A DNA stretch of 43,662 bases from Lentisphaerota bacterium (GTDB taxonomy: Bacteria > Verrucomicrobiota > Lentisphaeria > Victivallales > Victivallaceae): positions 1 to 43,662 of the forward strand of contig SUWL01000015.1 of NCBI GenBank assembly GCA_015061495.1. The letters are read 5' to 3'. This document shows positions 8,209 to 15,572 of this stretch, one piece after another. Position 1 is the first letter of the stretch. The number at the start of each line of letters is the position of its first letter. A program made the translations under genes and the position numbers. Below the pieces are notes generated by a model that had not been told where the DNA came from, did no database searches, and was given only the letters and a program-made list of their open reading frames with translations.

Positions 8209-10122
8209 ATGAAAAAAGAACGAAAACTCCGCCTGCGCCGCATCGCCGCCAGAGCCGCCGCCCGCCGGGAAGAGCGTGAAGGAGAAACTTTGACCGGGAT
8301 CATTCACATGACCCCGACAGGATTCGGCTTCGTTACCCCGGACGGCGCCACTGAAAATGCTGAAGATATCTTTGTCCCCGCCAAATTCACCGGATACGCG
8401 CTGGACAGCGATCAGGTCAAAATCAAACTGATGCCGCCGCGCAAGGGCCACCCGGAAGATCTGGAACGCGGACCGGTCGGCAAAGTCGTGGAAATACTCC
8501 GCCGGGAACGGGAGAGTTTCGTCGCAGAATTGCTCCACGGTTCCTTCGTTTCTCCGCTCAACACCCGGCTGCCGGAAATCGTTTCCATCCACGGTTCCCG
8601 CAACGGTGCCGAACGCGGCGACTGGGTCAGAATCGAGTGCGAAACCGGACGGGACGGCGAACTTACCGGCAGAATCAGCAAAGTCATCGGCAAATCCGGC
8701 ATGATCACCGCTGATCTGGATGCCGTTATGGAAGAATTCGATCTGCCGGGCAAATATTCCGAATCCGACGAAGCGGCAAGTGCCCTTATTGAACCTGCGG
8801 AAATTCCCCGCAAAGATCACTCTTCCATCTTTGTATTGACGATCGACCCCTTTGATGCCAAAGACTTTGACGATGCGCTTTCAGTCACCGCCGAAGCCGA
8901 CGGCACTTTCACGGTCGGCATCCACATCGCGGATGTCGCCGCCTACATCCGCCCCGGCAGCAAATTTGACAAAGCTGCCAAAATGCGGGCATTCAGCTGT
9001 TATCTGCCCGGGCGCACACTGCCGATGCTTCCGGCGGCACTAACTAAAAAAATCAGCATGCAGCAGGATCAAAATTCCATGGCGCATTCGGTCTTTCTCA
9101 AAGTTGACAGCGAGGGAAAAGTCCTTTCCGGATACCGTGAACACTCCATTATCAAAGTCGCCCAGCGTCTGGATTACGACGAAGTGCAGAAATTCATCGA
9201 CCACGGCGAGATCCCCGCTCATTGGCTGAAAAAAACCGCTCCGGCTCTGGAACTGCTCATCAAAGTCGTGCGCCAAATGCGGAAGTTCCGTGCCGAAACC
9301 GAAGAATTCATCGACCTGCCGCTCCCGGAAATACGGGTGATCTGCGACGAGGAAAAAAATACCGTTACCGGTATCGAAAAACGCGTTTCCCGCGAATCCG
9401 AACAACTCGTTGAAGAGTGCATGCTCGCCGCCAACCAATTCGTCGGCAGAGAGATGCCGCAGAAATCCATCGCCGGTATTTACCGCATCCACCCCGAACC
9501 GGATGCAGAAAAAACCATGGAATTTTCCGAGATCATGCACGATTCATTCAACCTTCCCGCCGGTGATATTTCCGACCGCAAATATTGCCGCCAATTCATC
9601 GCCTCTCTGCCTGATGATGACAATAAAAATCTCATTCTGGGCATAATCCTGCGCTCCATGGCACGGGCATCGTACAGCGTCAAGGGGGAACTGCACTTCG
9701 CACTGGGCAAAACATTTTATGCCCACTTCACCAGTCCCATCCGGCGTTACACCGATTTGACCGTGCATCAGCAGCTGTGGAATGCCGACTGCAATTCCCG
9801 TACCCGCAACGCTTCAAATCTCCAGCCGGTAGCAGATTACTGTTCGGAAACCGAGGAGAAGATCGACGGCGCATGTTTCGCCGCCAATGACCGGCTGAAA
9901 CTCCGGATGGTCGAGGAGATAATTGCCCGTGATCCCGGCAGAATATTCAACTGCATCGTCACCCGGGTACTCAATTCCGGGATCCAGGTGGAATTGCCGG
10001 AATACGCCCTCTACGCCTTTGTCAATGATGAGGATCTTAAAGCTCCGCTCTCAACGTTCAGCATCGGTTCCAGAGTTGACATCCGGGCTTACCGGCTCAA
10101 CTTCCCCGGGAAACGCAAATAA
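8209..10122 (+). CDS. rnr: Ribonuclease R family 3'-5' exoribonuclease
   Basis: 637-residue RNB-domain exoribonuclease that degrades RNA, including structured RNA. Order: basic N-terminus, cold-shock/OB segment with G-F-G-F-V-T-P-D-G (about residue 43), RNB catalytic domain with D-P-F-D-A-K-D-F-D-D-A (conserved aspartates about residues 214-222) and the R-Y-T-D-L motif (about 512), then an S1-type OB segment. The S1 domain ends abruptly at P-G-K-R-K and lacks the long basic tail of E. coli RNase R. The ATG follows GGAGG at 8196-8200. The last 72 bp overlap the antisense 3' end of the BASS transporter gene. Confidence 0.93.
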   Translation: MKKERKLRLRRIAARAAARREEREGETLTGIIHMTPTGFGFVTPDGATENAEDIFVPAKFTGYALDSDQVKIKLMPPRKGHPEDLERGPVGKVVEILRRERESFVAELLHGSFVSPLNTRLPEIVSIHGSRNGAERGDWVRIECETGRDGELTGRISKVIGKSGMITADLDAVMEEFDLPGKYSESDEAASALIEPAEIPRKDHSSIFVLTIDPFDAKDFDDALSVTAEADGTFTVGIHIADVAAYIRPGSKFDKAAKMRAFSCYLPGRTLPMLPAALTKKISMQQDQNSMAHSVFLKVDSEGKVLSGYREHSIIKVAQRLDYDEVQKFIDHGEIPAHWLKKTAPALELLIKVVRQMRKFRAETEEFIDLPLPEIRVICDEEKNTVTGIEKRVSRESEQLVEECMLAANQFVGREMPQKSIAGIYRIHPEPDAEKTMEFSEIMHDSFNLPAGDISDRKYCRQFIASLPDDDNKNLILGIILRSMARASYSVKGELHFALGKTFYAHFTSPIRRYTDLTVHQQLWNADCNSRTRNASNLQPVADYCSETEEKIDGACFAANDRLKLRMVEEIIARDPGRIFNCIVTRVLNSGIQVELPEYALYAFVNDEDLKAPLSTFSIGSRVDIRAYRLNFPGKRK

Positions 10123-10986
10123 CTGGATGGAATTCCACAAATTGTGGCAGAGTACGTAAAATACTGTCGCCAATGCCGCTTCGCCGGAGGCGTACTGCAA
10201 GGCAAGGTAAAGAGCAAAGGTCGTGTTTTTCTGCCCCAGCATCTGGGAACTTTCCCGGCGGAACCTGCCCGTAAGCAGGTAGCCGAGCGCAAAATTCATT
10301 ATGCAGATCACCACCGCAATGATACCGGTAATCGCGATCATACCCGCTCCGGCATCACTGCGGTCAAAGTAACTGCGCGCGATACCAGCCATAATGAATA
10401 ACGACAGCGACCAGAGCGAAAGTGAAAACATTTTCAACTTGCCCAGATGTTTCATTATCCCCGGGAAAATTTTCCCCGTGATCTGCGCCAGCAGCAGCGG
10501 CAGCACGATCACCGTCACCAGCGATTGCGCTACCTGATAGAAAAATGCAACAGTAAAATCCCCCGTTATCAGCGGTAAAAGTCCCAGCAGTGCCAGCGAA
10601 ATACCCGCATTGCTGATCACAAACGCAGTGACCGCAAATCCGACATTGCCGTTCAACAAAGAAACTATCACTGCCGATGCCGCCGCCGTCGGCGCAATGC
10701 CGGTAAAAAATGCCGCCTGCGCCGGTATGACCGTACCCGGACACAGATATTTCAATAGATAAAACGGTACCACCCCGAGCAATATGTTGGCTGCCAGCAG
10801 TATGCCATGCTCTTTACGGGGCTTCAAATCAGCAAACCGGATCTGAAGCACGTTGATAAAAATCATTACACACAACGCCCAGCGGATGACATTGTACGGC
10901 GGATACGCCAGAATTTTCACCTCCGGAAAAAACATCCCGACTGCCAGAGGCACTACCAGCATCGCCGGACGGATTAATTTTTTCAT
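10051..10986 (-). CDS. BASS family (bile acid:sodium symporter-like) transporter
   Basis: 311-residue integral membrane protein with about nine to ten hydrophobic helices. The pattern G-I-A-P-T-A-A-A-S-A-V-I-V-S-L-L-N-G-N around residue 95 matches the substrate/sodium-binding crossover region of BASS proteins, and a second half repeats the architecture with N-F-A-L-G-Y. Family members import organic anions with sodium; the substrate here is unknown. The start at 10986 is chosen because AAGGTG lies just upstream; in-frame extension upstream runs into dispersed repeat copy A. The gene appears to be transcribed from a promoter inside that repeat (11085-11113). The 3' end overlaps rnr tail to tail. 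Confidence 0.78.
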   Translation of the reverse strand: MKKLIRPAMLVVPLAVGMFFPEVKILAYPPYNVIRWALCVMIFINVLQIRFADLKPRKEHGILLAANILLGVVPFYLLKYLCPGTVIPAQAAFFTGIAPTAAASAVIVSLLNGNVGFAVTAFVISNAGISLALLGLLPLITGDFTVAFFYQVAQSLVTVIVLPLLLAQITGKIFPGIMKHLGKLKMFSLSLWSLSLFIMAGIARSYFDRSDAGAGMIAITGIIAVVICIMNFALGYLLTGRFRRESSQMLGQKNTTFALYLALQYASGEAALATVFYVLCHNLWNSIQLFAFPGEVEPVSPDVNSGTDAER

Positions 10987-11017
10987 GATCACCTTTCTGC
11001 TCATTTTGTCATGCTTG

Positions 11018-11303
11018 GGTAATGTCCCGAATTTTGTGAAACTCACATTCAACAACCGTTGCTTGCGATAATCGTAAACATAAAAATATATCACAAACAT
11101 GATGATTTATCAACCGCACAATAACGGTTTGCTCCTATCGGCTTGCCACGGCGCAGTGAAACGGAGACGGGGGAATGCAGTGCGCTCCTCCTTCGCCGAA
11201 ACTCCGGCGGACAAGGTGTACTGTTTATAAAATCAAAAACTGCCCCTTACCCGCAATACGCCTCCGCCGGGATGAATGCATCACAACAAATGAGACAATA
11301 ACC
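11018..11303 (-). mobile_element. Dispersed repeat copy A (MITE-like), carries outward promoter
   Basis: 286-bp copy of a short element seen also at 22290-22453 and 23997-24184. Ends are imperfect inverted repeats: GGTAATGTCCCGAATTTTGT on the left and, read inward from the right, GGTTATTGTCTCATTTGTTG. The flanks ATGCTTG (11011-11017) and ATGTTTG (11304-11310) differ at one position and look like a target duplication. A conserved inner block (GGCGCAGTGAAACG) is shared by all copies. No transposase is encoded. It sits upstream of the BASS gene. Confidence 0.65.
11085..11113 (-). promoter_or_regulatory. Outward promoter in repeat copy A
   Basis: On the minus strand TTGATA (11108-11113), 17 bp, TATATT (11085-11090), pointing at the BASS transporter gene whose start is about 92 bp downstream of the predicted transcript start. 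Confidence 0.7.
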
Positions 11304-11378
11304 ATGTTTGAAATATACTGCAGCATACGGCATTTTTCAACCGGATACAATAAGTATCGACAGATTTGCAAACTATCC

Positions 11379-11407
11379 TTGAAAAATTACACCCCTGGGG
11401 TTATATT
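11379..11407 (+). promoter_or_regulatory. Promoter of the NifU-like/GGGtGRT operon
   Basis: TTGAAA (11379-11384), 17 bp, TATATT (11402-11407), followed by a leader of about 55 nt and GGAG at 11454-11457 before the start at 11468. The stretch 11304-11378 between the repeat and this promoter holds nothing I recognise. Confidence 0.8.
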
Positions 11408-11467
11408 ATAACCACGGTTATATGGTTTTCCGTCAAACTATCAACATATAAATGGAGATGTGAACAA

Positions 11468-12172
11468 ATGAGTTGTCCGTATCAGTGCTCACATGAAGTT
11501 GAGCAGATGTGCCGCGTCGCCAAAGGCGTCAAGCACGGTCCGGCACCCATCCCCGAAGAGGGCAAATGGGTCAAGTCCAAACAGATCAGCGATATTTCCG
11601 GCCTCACCCACGGTATCGGCTGGTGCGCCCCGCAGCAGGGCTGCTGCAAATTGACGCTCAACGTCAAAGACGGCGTTATTCAGGAAGCCCTCGTCGAAAC
11701 CCTCGGCTGCTCCGGTATGACCCACAGCGCCGCTATGGCTTCCGAGATCCTGCCCGGTAAAACCATCCTCGAAGCTCTCAACAGCGACCTCGTCTGCGAT
11801 GCGATCAACGTCGCTATGCGCGAACTTTTCAAACAGATCGTCTACGGCCGCACCCAGACCGCTTTCAGCGAAAACGGCTTGCCCATCGGCGCCGGTCTCG
11901 AAGACCTCGGCAAAGGCCTGCGTTCACAGGTCGGCACCATGTTCTCCACCGCCGAAAAAGGCCCCCGCTATCTGGAAATGGCTGAAGGTTACGTCCTCGA
12001 AATCGGTCTGGATGCCAATGACGAGATCATCGGTTACAAATTCGTCCACCTCGGCAAAATGATGGAAGCTATCCGCAACGGCGTCTGCCCCGGTGAAGCT
12101 TTCGAGAAAAATGTCAAAACCTACGGTCGTTTTGACGAAGCCGTCAAAACCATTGATCCGCGCAAAGAATAA
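11468..12172 (+). CDS. NifU-N-like iron-sulfur scaffold-like protein
   Basis: 234-residue protein related to the NifU/IscU N-terminal scaffold fold. The core signature G-C-S-G-M-T-H-S-A-A-M-A-S-E-I-L-P-G-K-T (about residues 78-97) parallels the G-C-G...S-S-M..S-E...G-K-T pattern of scaffold proteins. Other cysteines are in the N-terminus (Cys 3, 7, 15), in W-C-A-P-Q-Q-G-C-C-K (about 55-64) and in V-C-D-A (about 109), enough to hold a cluster. It is 12 bp upstream of the GGGtGRT gene, and this pairing is known in anaerobes, but the pathway served is undescribed. The codon choice (CTC, CCC, CGC, GTC rich) suggests strong expression. An upstream in-frame extension to 11366 is rejected because it crosses the promoter. 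Confidence 0.8.
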   Translation: MSCPYQCSHEVEQMCRVAKGVKHGPAPIPEEGKWVKSKQISDISGLTHGIGWCAPQQGCCKLTLNVKDGVIQEALVETLGCSGMTHSAAMASEILPGKTILEALNSDLVCDAINVAMRELFKQIVYGRTQTAFSENGLPIGAGLEDLGKGLRSQVGTMFSTAEKGPRYLEMAEGYVLEIGLDANDEIIGYKFVHLGKMMEAIRNGVCPGEAFEKNVKTYGRFDEAVKTIDPRKE

Positions 12173-12184
12173 GGAGTTCTGACC

Positions 12185-13183
12185 ATGAGTGTGAAATTTG
12201 AAGGTTATGAGCGCCGGATCGCCAAAATTGAAAAGGCTCTTAAAGAATTCGGTATTGAATCCCTCGAAGCTGCCCGCGATATCTGCCTCGCTAAAGGCGT
12301 CGATGTCGAATCCATCGTCCGCGGTGTCCAGCCCATCGCTTTTGAAAACGCCGTCTGGGCCTACACCCTCGGCGCCGCTATCGCTATCAAAGCCGGTGCT
12401 AAAACCGCCGCTGAAGCCGCCGAAAAAATCGGTCTGGGCCTGCAGGCTTTCTGCATCCCCGGTTCCGTAGCCGACAGCCGCGAAGTCGGTATCGGTCACG
12501 GTAACCTCGCCGCTATGCTCCTGCGCGAAGAAACCAAATGCTTCTGCTTCCTCGCCGGTCACGAATCTTTCGCCGCCGCTGAAGGTGCCATCGGTATCGC
12601 CAAAACCGCTAACAAAGTCCGCAAAGAACCCCTCCGGGTCATCCTGAACGGACTCGGTAAGGATGCCGCTTATATCATCAGCCGTATCAACGGATTCACT
12701 TTCGTCGAAACCGAATACGATTACTACACCGGCGACCTCAAAATCGTTGAGGAAAAACCCTTCTCCAACGGTCCCAAAGCCGCCGTTAAATGCTACGGCG
12801 CCGATGACGTTTCCGAAGGCGTGGCAATCATGATCAAAGAGGGCGTGGATGTCTCCATCACCGGTAACTCCACCAACCCCACACGCTTCCAGCACCCCGT
12901 CGCAGGTACCTATAAGAAATGGGCTATCGAACACGGCCGCAAATACTTCAGCGTCGCTTCCGGCGGCGGTACCGGACGTACCTTGCACCCGGATAATATG
13001 GCTGCCGGTCCCGCCAGCTACGGCATGACCGATACCATGGGACGTATGCACGGCGATGCCCAGTTCGCAGGTTCTTCCAGCGTGCCGGCTCACGTTGAAA
13101 TGATGGGCCTCATCGGTATGGGCAATAACCCGATGGTCGGTGCTTCCGTCGCCGTCGCCGTCGCCGTTTCCGAAGCCCTCTGA
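12185..13183 (+). CDS. GGGtGRT family protein, function unknown
   Basis: 332-residue protein named for its motif, present here as S-G-G-G-T-G-R-T-L-H-P at about residues 258-268. Other conserved-looking blocks are G-S-V-A-D-S-R-E-V-G-I-G-H-G-N (about 94-108), C-F-C-F-L-A-G-H-E-S-F (about 119-129) and I-S-R-I-N-G-F-T-F-V-E-T-E (about 166-178). No signal peptide; the glycine-rich motif could bind a nucleotide or phosphate, which is inference. It shares an operon and codon style with the upstream NifU-like gene (GGAGT at 12173-12177 precedes its ATG). Its stop codon is overlapped by a perfect 12-bp hairpin that begins the tandem repeat array. Confidence 0.88.
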   Translation: MSVKFEGYERRIAKIEKALKEFGIESLEAARDICLAKGVDVESIVRGVQPIAFENAVWAYTLGAAIAIKAGAKTAAEAAEKIGLGLQAFCIPGSVADSREVGIGHGNLAAMLLREETKCFCFLAGHESFAAAEGAIGIAKTANKVRKEPLRVILNGLGKDAAYIISRINGFTFVETEYDYYTGDLKIVEEKPFSNGPKAAVKCYGADDVSEGVAIMIKEGVDVSITGNSTNPTRFQHPVAGTYKKWAIEHGRKYFSVASGGGTGRTLHPDNMAAGPASYGMTDTMGRMHGDAQFAGSSSVPAHVEMMGLIGMGNNPMVGASVAVAVAVSEAL

Positions 13184-13209
13184 CTTTCTTTTCACGAGAA
13201 AAGAAAGTC
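13182..13209 (+). terminator. Perfect hairpin overlapping the GGGtGRT stop codon
   Basis: GACTTTCTTTTC and GAAAAGAAAGTC form a 12-bp stem with loop ACGA, beginning on the second base of the TGA stop. No U-run follows, so it may stabilise the mRNA end rather than terminate. The same hairpin, intact or eroded, opens each unit of the array. Confidence 0.4.
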
Positions 13210-13254
13210 AGCCAAAGAAAAGCGAAAAACGCTTTTTGAAAAAAAGCTTGGCAA

Positions 13255-13288
13255 AAACCCCCGTGTGCATTCCAGCGCATGGGGGTTT
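13255..13288 (+). terminator. Terminator-like hairpin after the GGGtGRT operon
   Basis: AAACCCCC (13255-13262) and GGGGGTTT (13281-13288) flank an 18-nt loop that pairs further in part, followed by CCCTTTTC. A second copy is in the next array unit near 13670-13703. Confidence 0.45.
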
Positions 13289-14498
13289 CCCTTTTCACGA
13301 GAAAAGAAAGTCAGCCAAAGAAAAGCGAAAAGTCGCGGCGGCTCCGCTCGCTTGCGGTGAATACAGTGCGAGGTAAGGTCGCCGTTAAACCGGGGCAACA
13401 GTGAAGGAGTGCAGCATACCTGCATGACTGAACTGTTGCCGCTGGTTTGACAAGAGATTACCCGCAATGCTTTCACCGCCTTGATCGGGCGGGCGGGCAA
13501 GCCTCCCTTAACGGGGGTTCTGCCCCCGTACCCCCGAACGCTGGTTAAGAAAGACAGTTGTATACAAACCTCCCTTACGTTTTATAACGTTTGAGAGACT
13601 TTCTTTTCACGAGAAAAGAAAGTCAGCAAAGAAAAGCGAAAAACGCTTTTTGAAAAAAAGCTCGGCAAAAACCCCCGTGTGCATTCCAGCGCATTGGGGG
13701 TTTTCCTTTCACGGGAAAAGAATAGTTCGCAAAGAAAAGCGAAAAGTCGCGGCGGCTACGCTCGCTTGCGGTGAATACAGTGCGGGGTAAGGTCGCCGTT
13801 AAACCGAGGCAACGGCGAAGAAGTGCAGCATGCCTGCATGACTGAACTGTTGCCGCAGGTTTGACAAGAGATTACCCGCAATGCTTTCACCGCCTTGATC
13901 GGGCGGGCGGGCAAGCCTCCCTTAACGGGGGCTCTGCCCCCGTACCCCCGAACGCTGGTTAAGAAAAACAGTTGTATACAAACCTCCCTTACGTTTTATA
14001 ACGTTTGGGGGTTTTTCTTTTCACGGGAAAAGAGTAGTTCGCAAAGAAAAGCGAAAAGTCGCGGCGGCTACGCTCGCTTGCGGTGAATACAGTGCGGGGT
14101 AAGGTTGCCGCTGGTTTGACAAGAGATTACCCGCAATGCTTTCACCGCCTTGATCGGGCGGGCGGGCAAGCCGCCCTTAACGGGGGTTCTGCCCCCGTAC
14201 CCCCGAACGCTGGTTAAGAAAGACAGTTGTATACAAACCTCCATTACGTTTTATAATGTTTGGGGTTTTTCTTTTCACGGGAAAAGAATAGTTCGCAAAG
14301 AAAAGCGAAAAGTCGCAGCGGCTCCGCTCGCTTGCGGGTGAATGCAGTGCGAGGTAAGGTCGCCGTTAAACCGGGGCAACAGTGAAGGAGTGCAGTATAC
14401 CTGCATGACTGAACTGTTGCCGCTGGTTTGACAAGAGATTACCCGCAACGCGCCACCGTCAGTATGAATGCATCACAACCAATGGGACAATAACAAAT

Positions 14499-14525
14499 AA
14501 GGACACTGGCAAAACCAATGTCCTT
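14499..14525 (-). terminator. Terminator of tRNA-Asp
   Basis: AAGGACACTGG and CCAATGTCCTT form an 11-bp stem with one mismatch around CAAAA. Read on the minus strand it lies just past the tRNA 3' end and is followed by T-rich TATTTGTTATTG. Confidence 0.55.
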
Positions 14526-14536
14526 TTGTAAAAATA

Positions 14537-14613
14537 TGGCGAGAGAGACGGGACTCGAACCCGCAACATCCACCGTGACAGGGTGGCACTCTAACCAGTT
14601 GAGCTACTCCCCC
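14537..14613 (-). tRNA. tRNA-Asp (anticodon GTC)
   Basis: 77-nt cloverleaf on the minus strand with encoded CCA (14537-14539). Acceptor GGGGGAG pairs with CTCTCTC (two G-U pairs), the anticodon stem CCACC/GGTGG encloses CTGTCAC with anticodon GTC, and the T-arm is GCGGGTTCGAGTCCCGT. The discriminator G fits aspartate tRNAs. Confidence 0.95.
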
Positions 14614-14776
14614 GCGCCATTTCTTTAATCAACCGTTGATTGCATCGTTTGCTTTCAACATTTACTTAAAATACATCCATTTTAAAAAAATGCAAGCGGA
14701 TTTTGCGATAAAAGCGAAAAAAAAACGACTTTTTTGCCCGTTTTGGCAAATAACCGTAAAAAAACGCATTTTCAGG

Positions 14777-14805
14777 TTGACATTTACAGCCGAATGCAGT
14801 ATCTT
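14777..14805 (+). promoter_or_regulatory. Promoter of the FKBP gene
   Basis: TTGACA (14777-14782), 17 bp, TATCTT (14800-14805). The gene starts at 14854 with AAGGAAAGGA just upstream. Confidence 0.75.
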
Positions 14806-14853
14806 TAACAGATGTATTGCCCCGGTATTATATAATCAAGGAAAGGAAGTATC

Positions 14854-15483
14854 ATGGGTATTGAATTGAAAAGTGATTCCGACCGTCTCTCCTACGCGTT
14901 GGCGATGAATTTCGCCATCAGCATCAAGCAGCTGCCGGTCAAAGTCGATCTGCCGTTTCTCGGCAATGCGGTAGCCGATCTGCTCAATGGCGGCGAATTG
15001 CTCTTGAGCAATGCTGAATACGGCGATCAGATGCGGAAACTCCAGCAGATGCTGCAGGAGGTCGAAGAGAAAAAGAATGCCGCCAGCGAAGAGATCCTCG
15101 CCGCTGAAAAGAAGTTCTTTGAAGAAAATGCCAAAGTTCAGGGCATGGTCACCACCAAAAGCGGCTTGCAGTATCAGGTACTGGTCGAGGGCAGCGGTGA
15201 AAAACCCGGCTTGCGGGACACTGTCAAAGTCCATTATGAAGGCAAATTGCCCAATGGTAAAGTTTTTGACAGTTCCATCGCCCGCGGCGAACCGATCGAA
15301 TTCCCGGTCGATCAGGTGATCCCCGGTTGGACGGAAGCTCTGCAGCTGATGAAAGTCGGAGCCAAATACCGGCTTTTCATCCCTTCCAAGCTCGGCTACG
15401 GCGCACACGGTGCCGGTAATGCCATCCCGCCGCACTCCTCGCTGATCTTTGAAGTGGAACTGCTCGGGGTCCGCAAAAACTGA
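14854..15483 (+). CDS. FKBP-type peptidyl-prolyl cis-trans isomerase
   Basis: 209-residue folding catalyst. Residues 1-95 form a helical domain ending in a likely coiled coil ([12 protein letters not shown]), as in the dimerising domain of FklB/Mip proteins. Residues 100-207 are the FKBP domain with [29 protein letters not shown] and the closing [12 protein letters not shown]. There is no signal peptide, so it is probably cytoplasmic like FklB. It is a single-gene unit with its own promoter and a strong terminator. Confidence 0.92.
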   Translation: MGIELKSDSDRLSYALAMNFAISIKQLPVKVDLPFLGNAVADLLNGGELLLSNAEYGDQMRKLQQMLQEVEEKKNAASEEILAAEKKFFEENAKVQGMVTTKSGLQYQVLVEGSGEKPGLRDTVKVHYEGKLPNGKVFDSSIARGEPIEFPVDQVIPGWTEALQLMKVGAKYRLFIPSKLGYGAHGAGNAIPPHSSLIFEVELLGVRKN

Positions 15484-15500
15484 CCGGACAAACGGTATAT

Positions 15501-15540
15501 AAAATGGGCTGTTGCTTTTTTGCAACAGCCCATTTTGTTT
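15501..15540. terminator. Bidirectional terminator between FKBP gene and nrdD
   Basis: Perfect 15-bp stem AAAATGGGCTGTTGC / GCAACAGCCCATTTT with a T-rich loop, followed by GTTTTC on the + strand and TATATACC on the minus strand. It can stop both convergent transcripts. Confidence 0.9.
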
Positions 15541-15572
15541 TCGCAAGAGCTTGAAATTGCCTCTGCCGATGA

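Larger units (their letters stand above)
13182..14450. repeat. Imperfect tandem repeat array, four units, non-coding
   Basis: Units start at 13182, 13597, 14012 and about 14266. The first two are about 415 bp each; the third is about 255 bp, missing an opening block and an internal block; the fourth is cut short. Recurrent parts are a hairpin opening each unit (CTTTTCACGRGAAAAG), the block AAAGAAAAGCGAAAAGTCGC, a stem pairing GGCAACAGT with ACTGTTGCC around GCAG/CTGC, and ACGGGGG-TTCT-CCCCCGT. The end of unit four joins sequence matching the right end of repeat copy A (14455-14493, CATCACAACCAATGGGACAA). No open reading frame here looks real and this is not a CRISPR. Confidence 0.85.

Noticed and set aside
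11468-13183. Horizontal transfer of the NifU-like/GGGtGRT pair because of its different codon use
   Set aside because: The bias resembles that of the other apparently well-expressed genes in the window (orphan at 19141, prepilin), so expression level is the simpler reason.
11924-13195. 423-codon minus-strand frame opposite the GGGtGRT gene
   Set aside because: Long only because the strongly biased codons of the real gene leave few stops on the other strand; low-complexity G/F/D-rich product.
13182-14450. Possible CRISPR array
   Set aside because: Units are 185-415 bp and differ by internal deletions; there are no short regular repeats with unique spacers and no cas genes.
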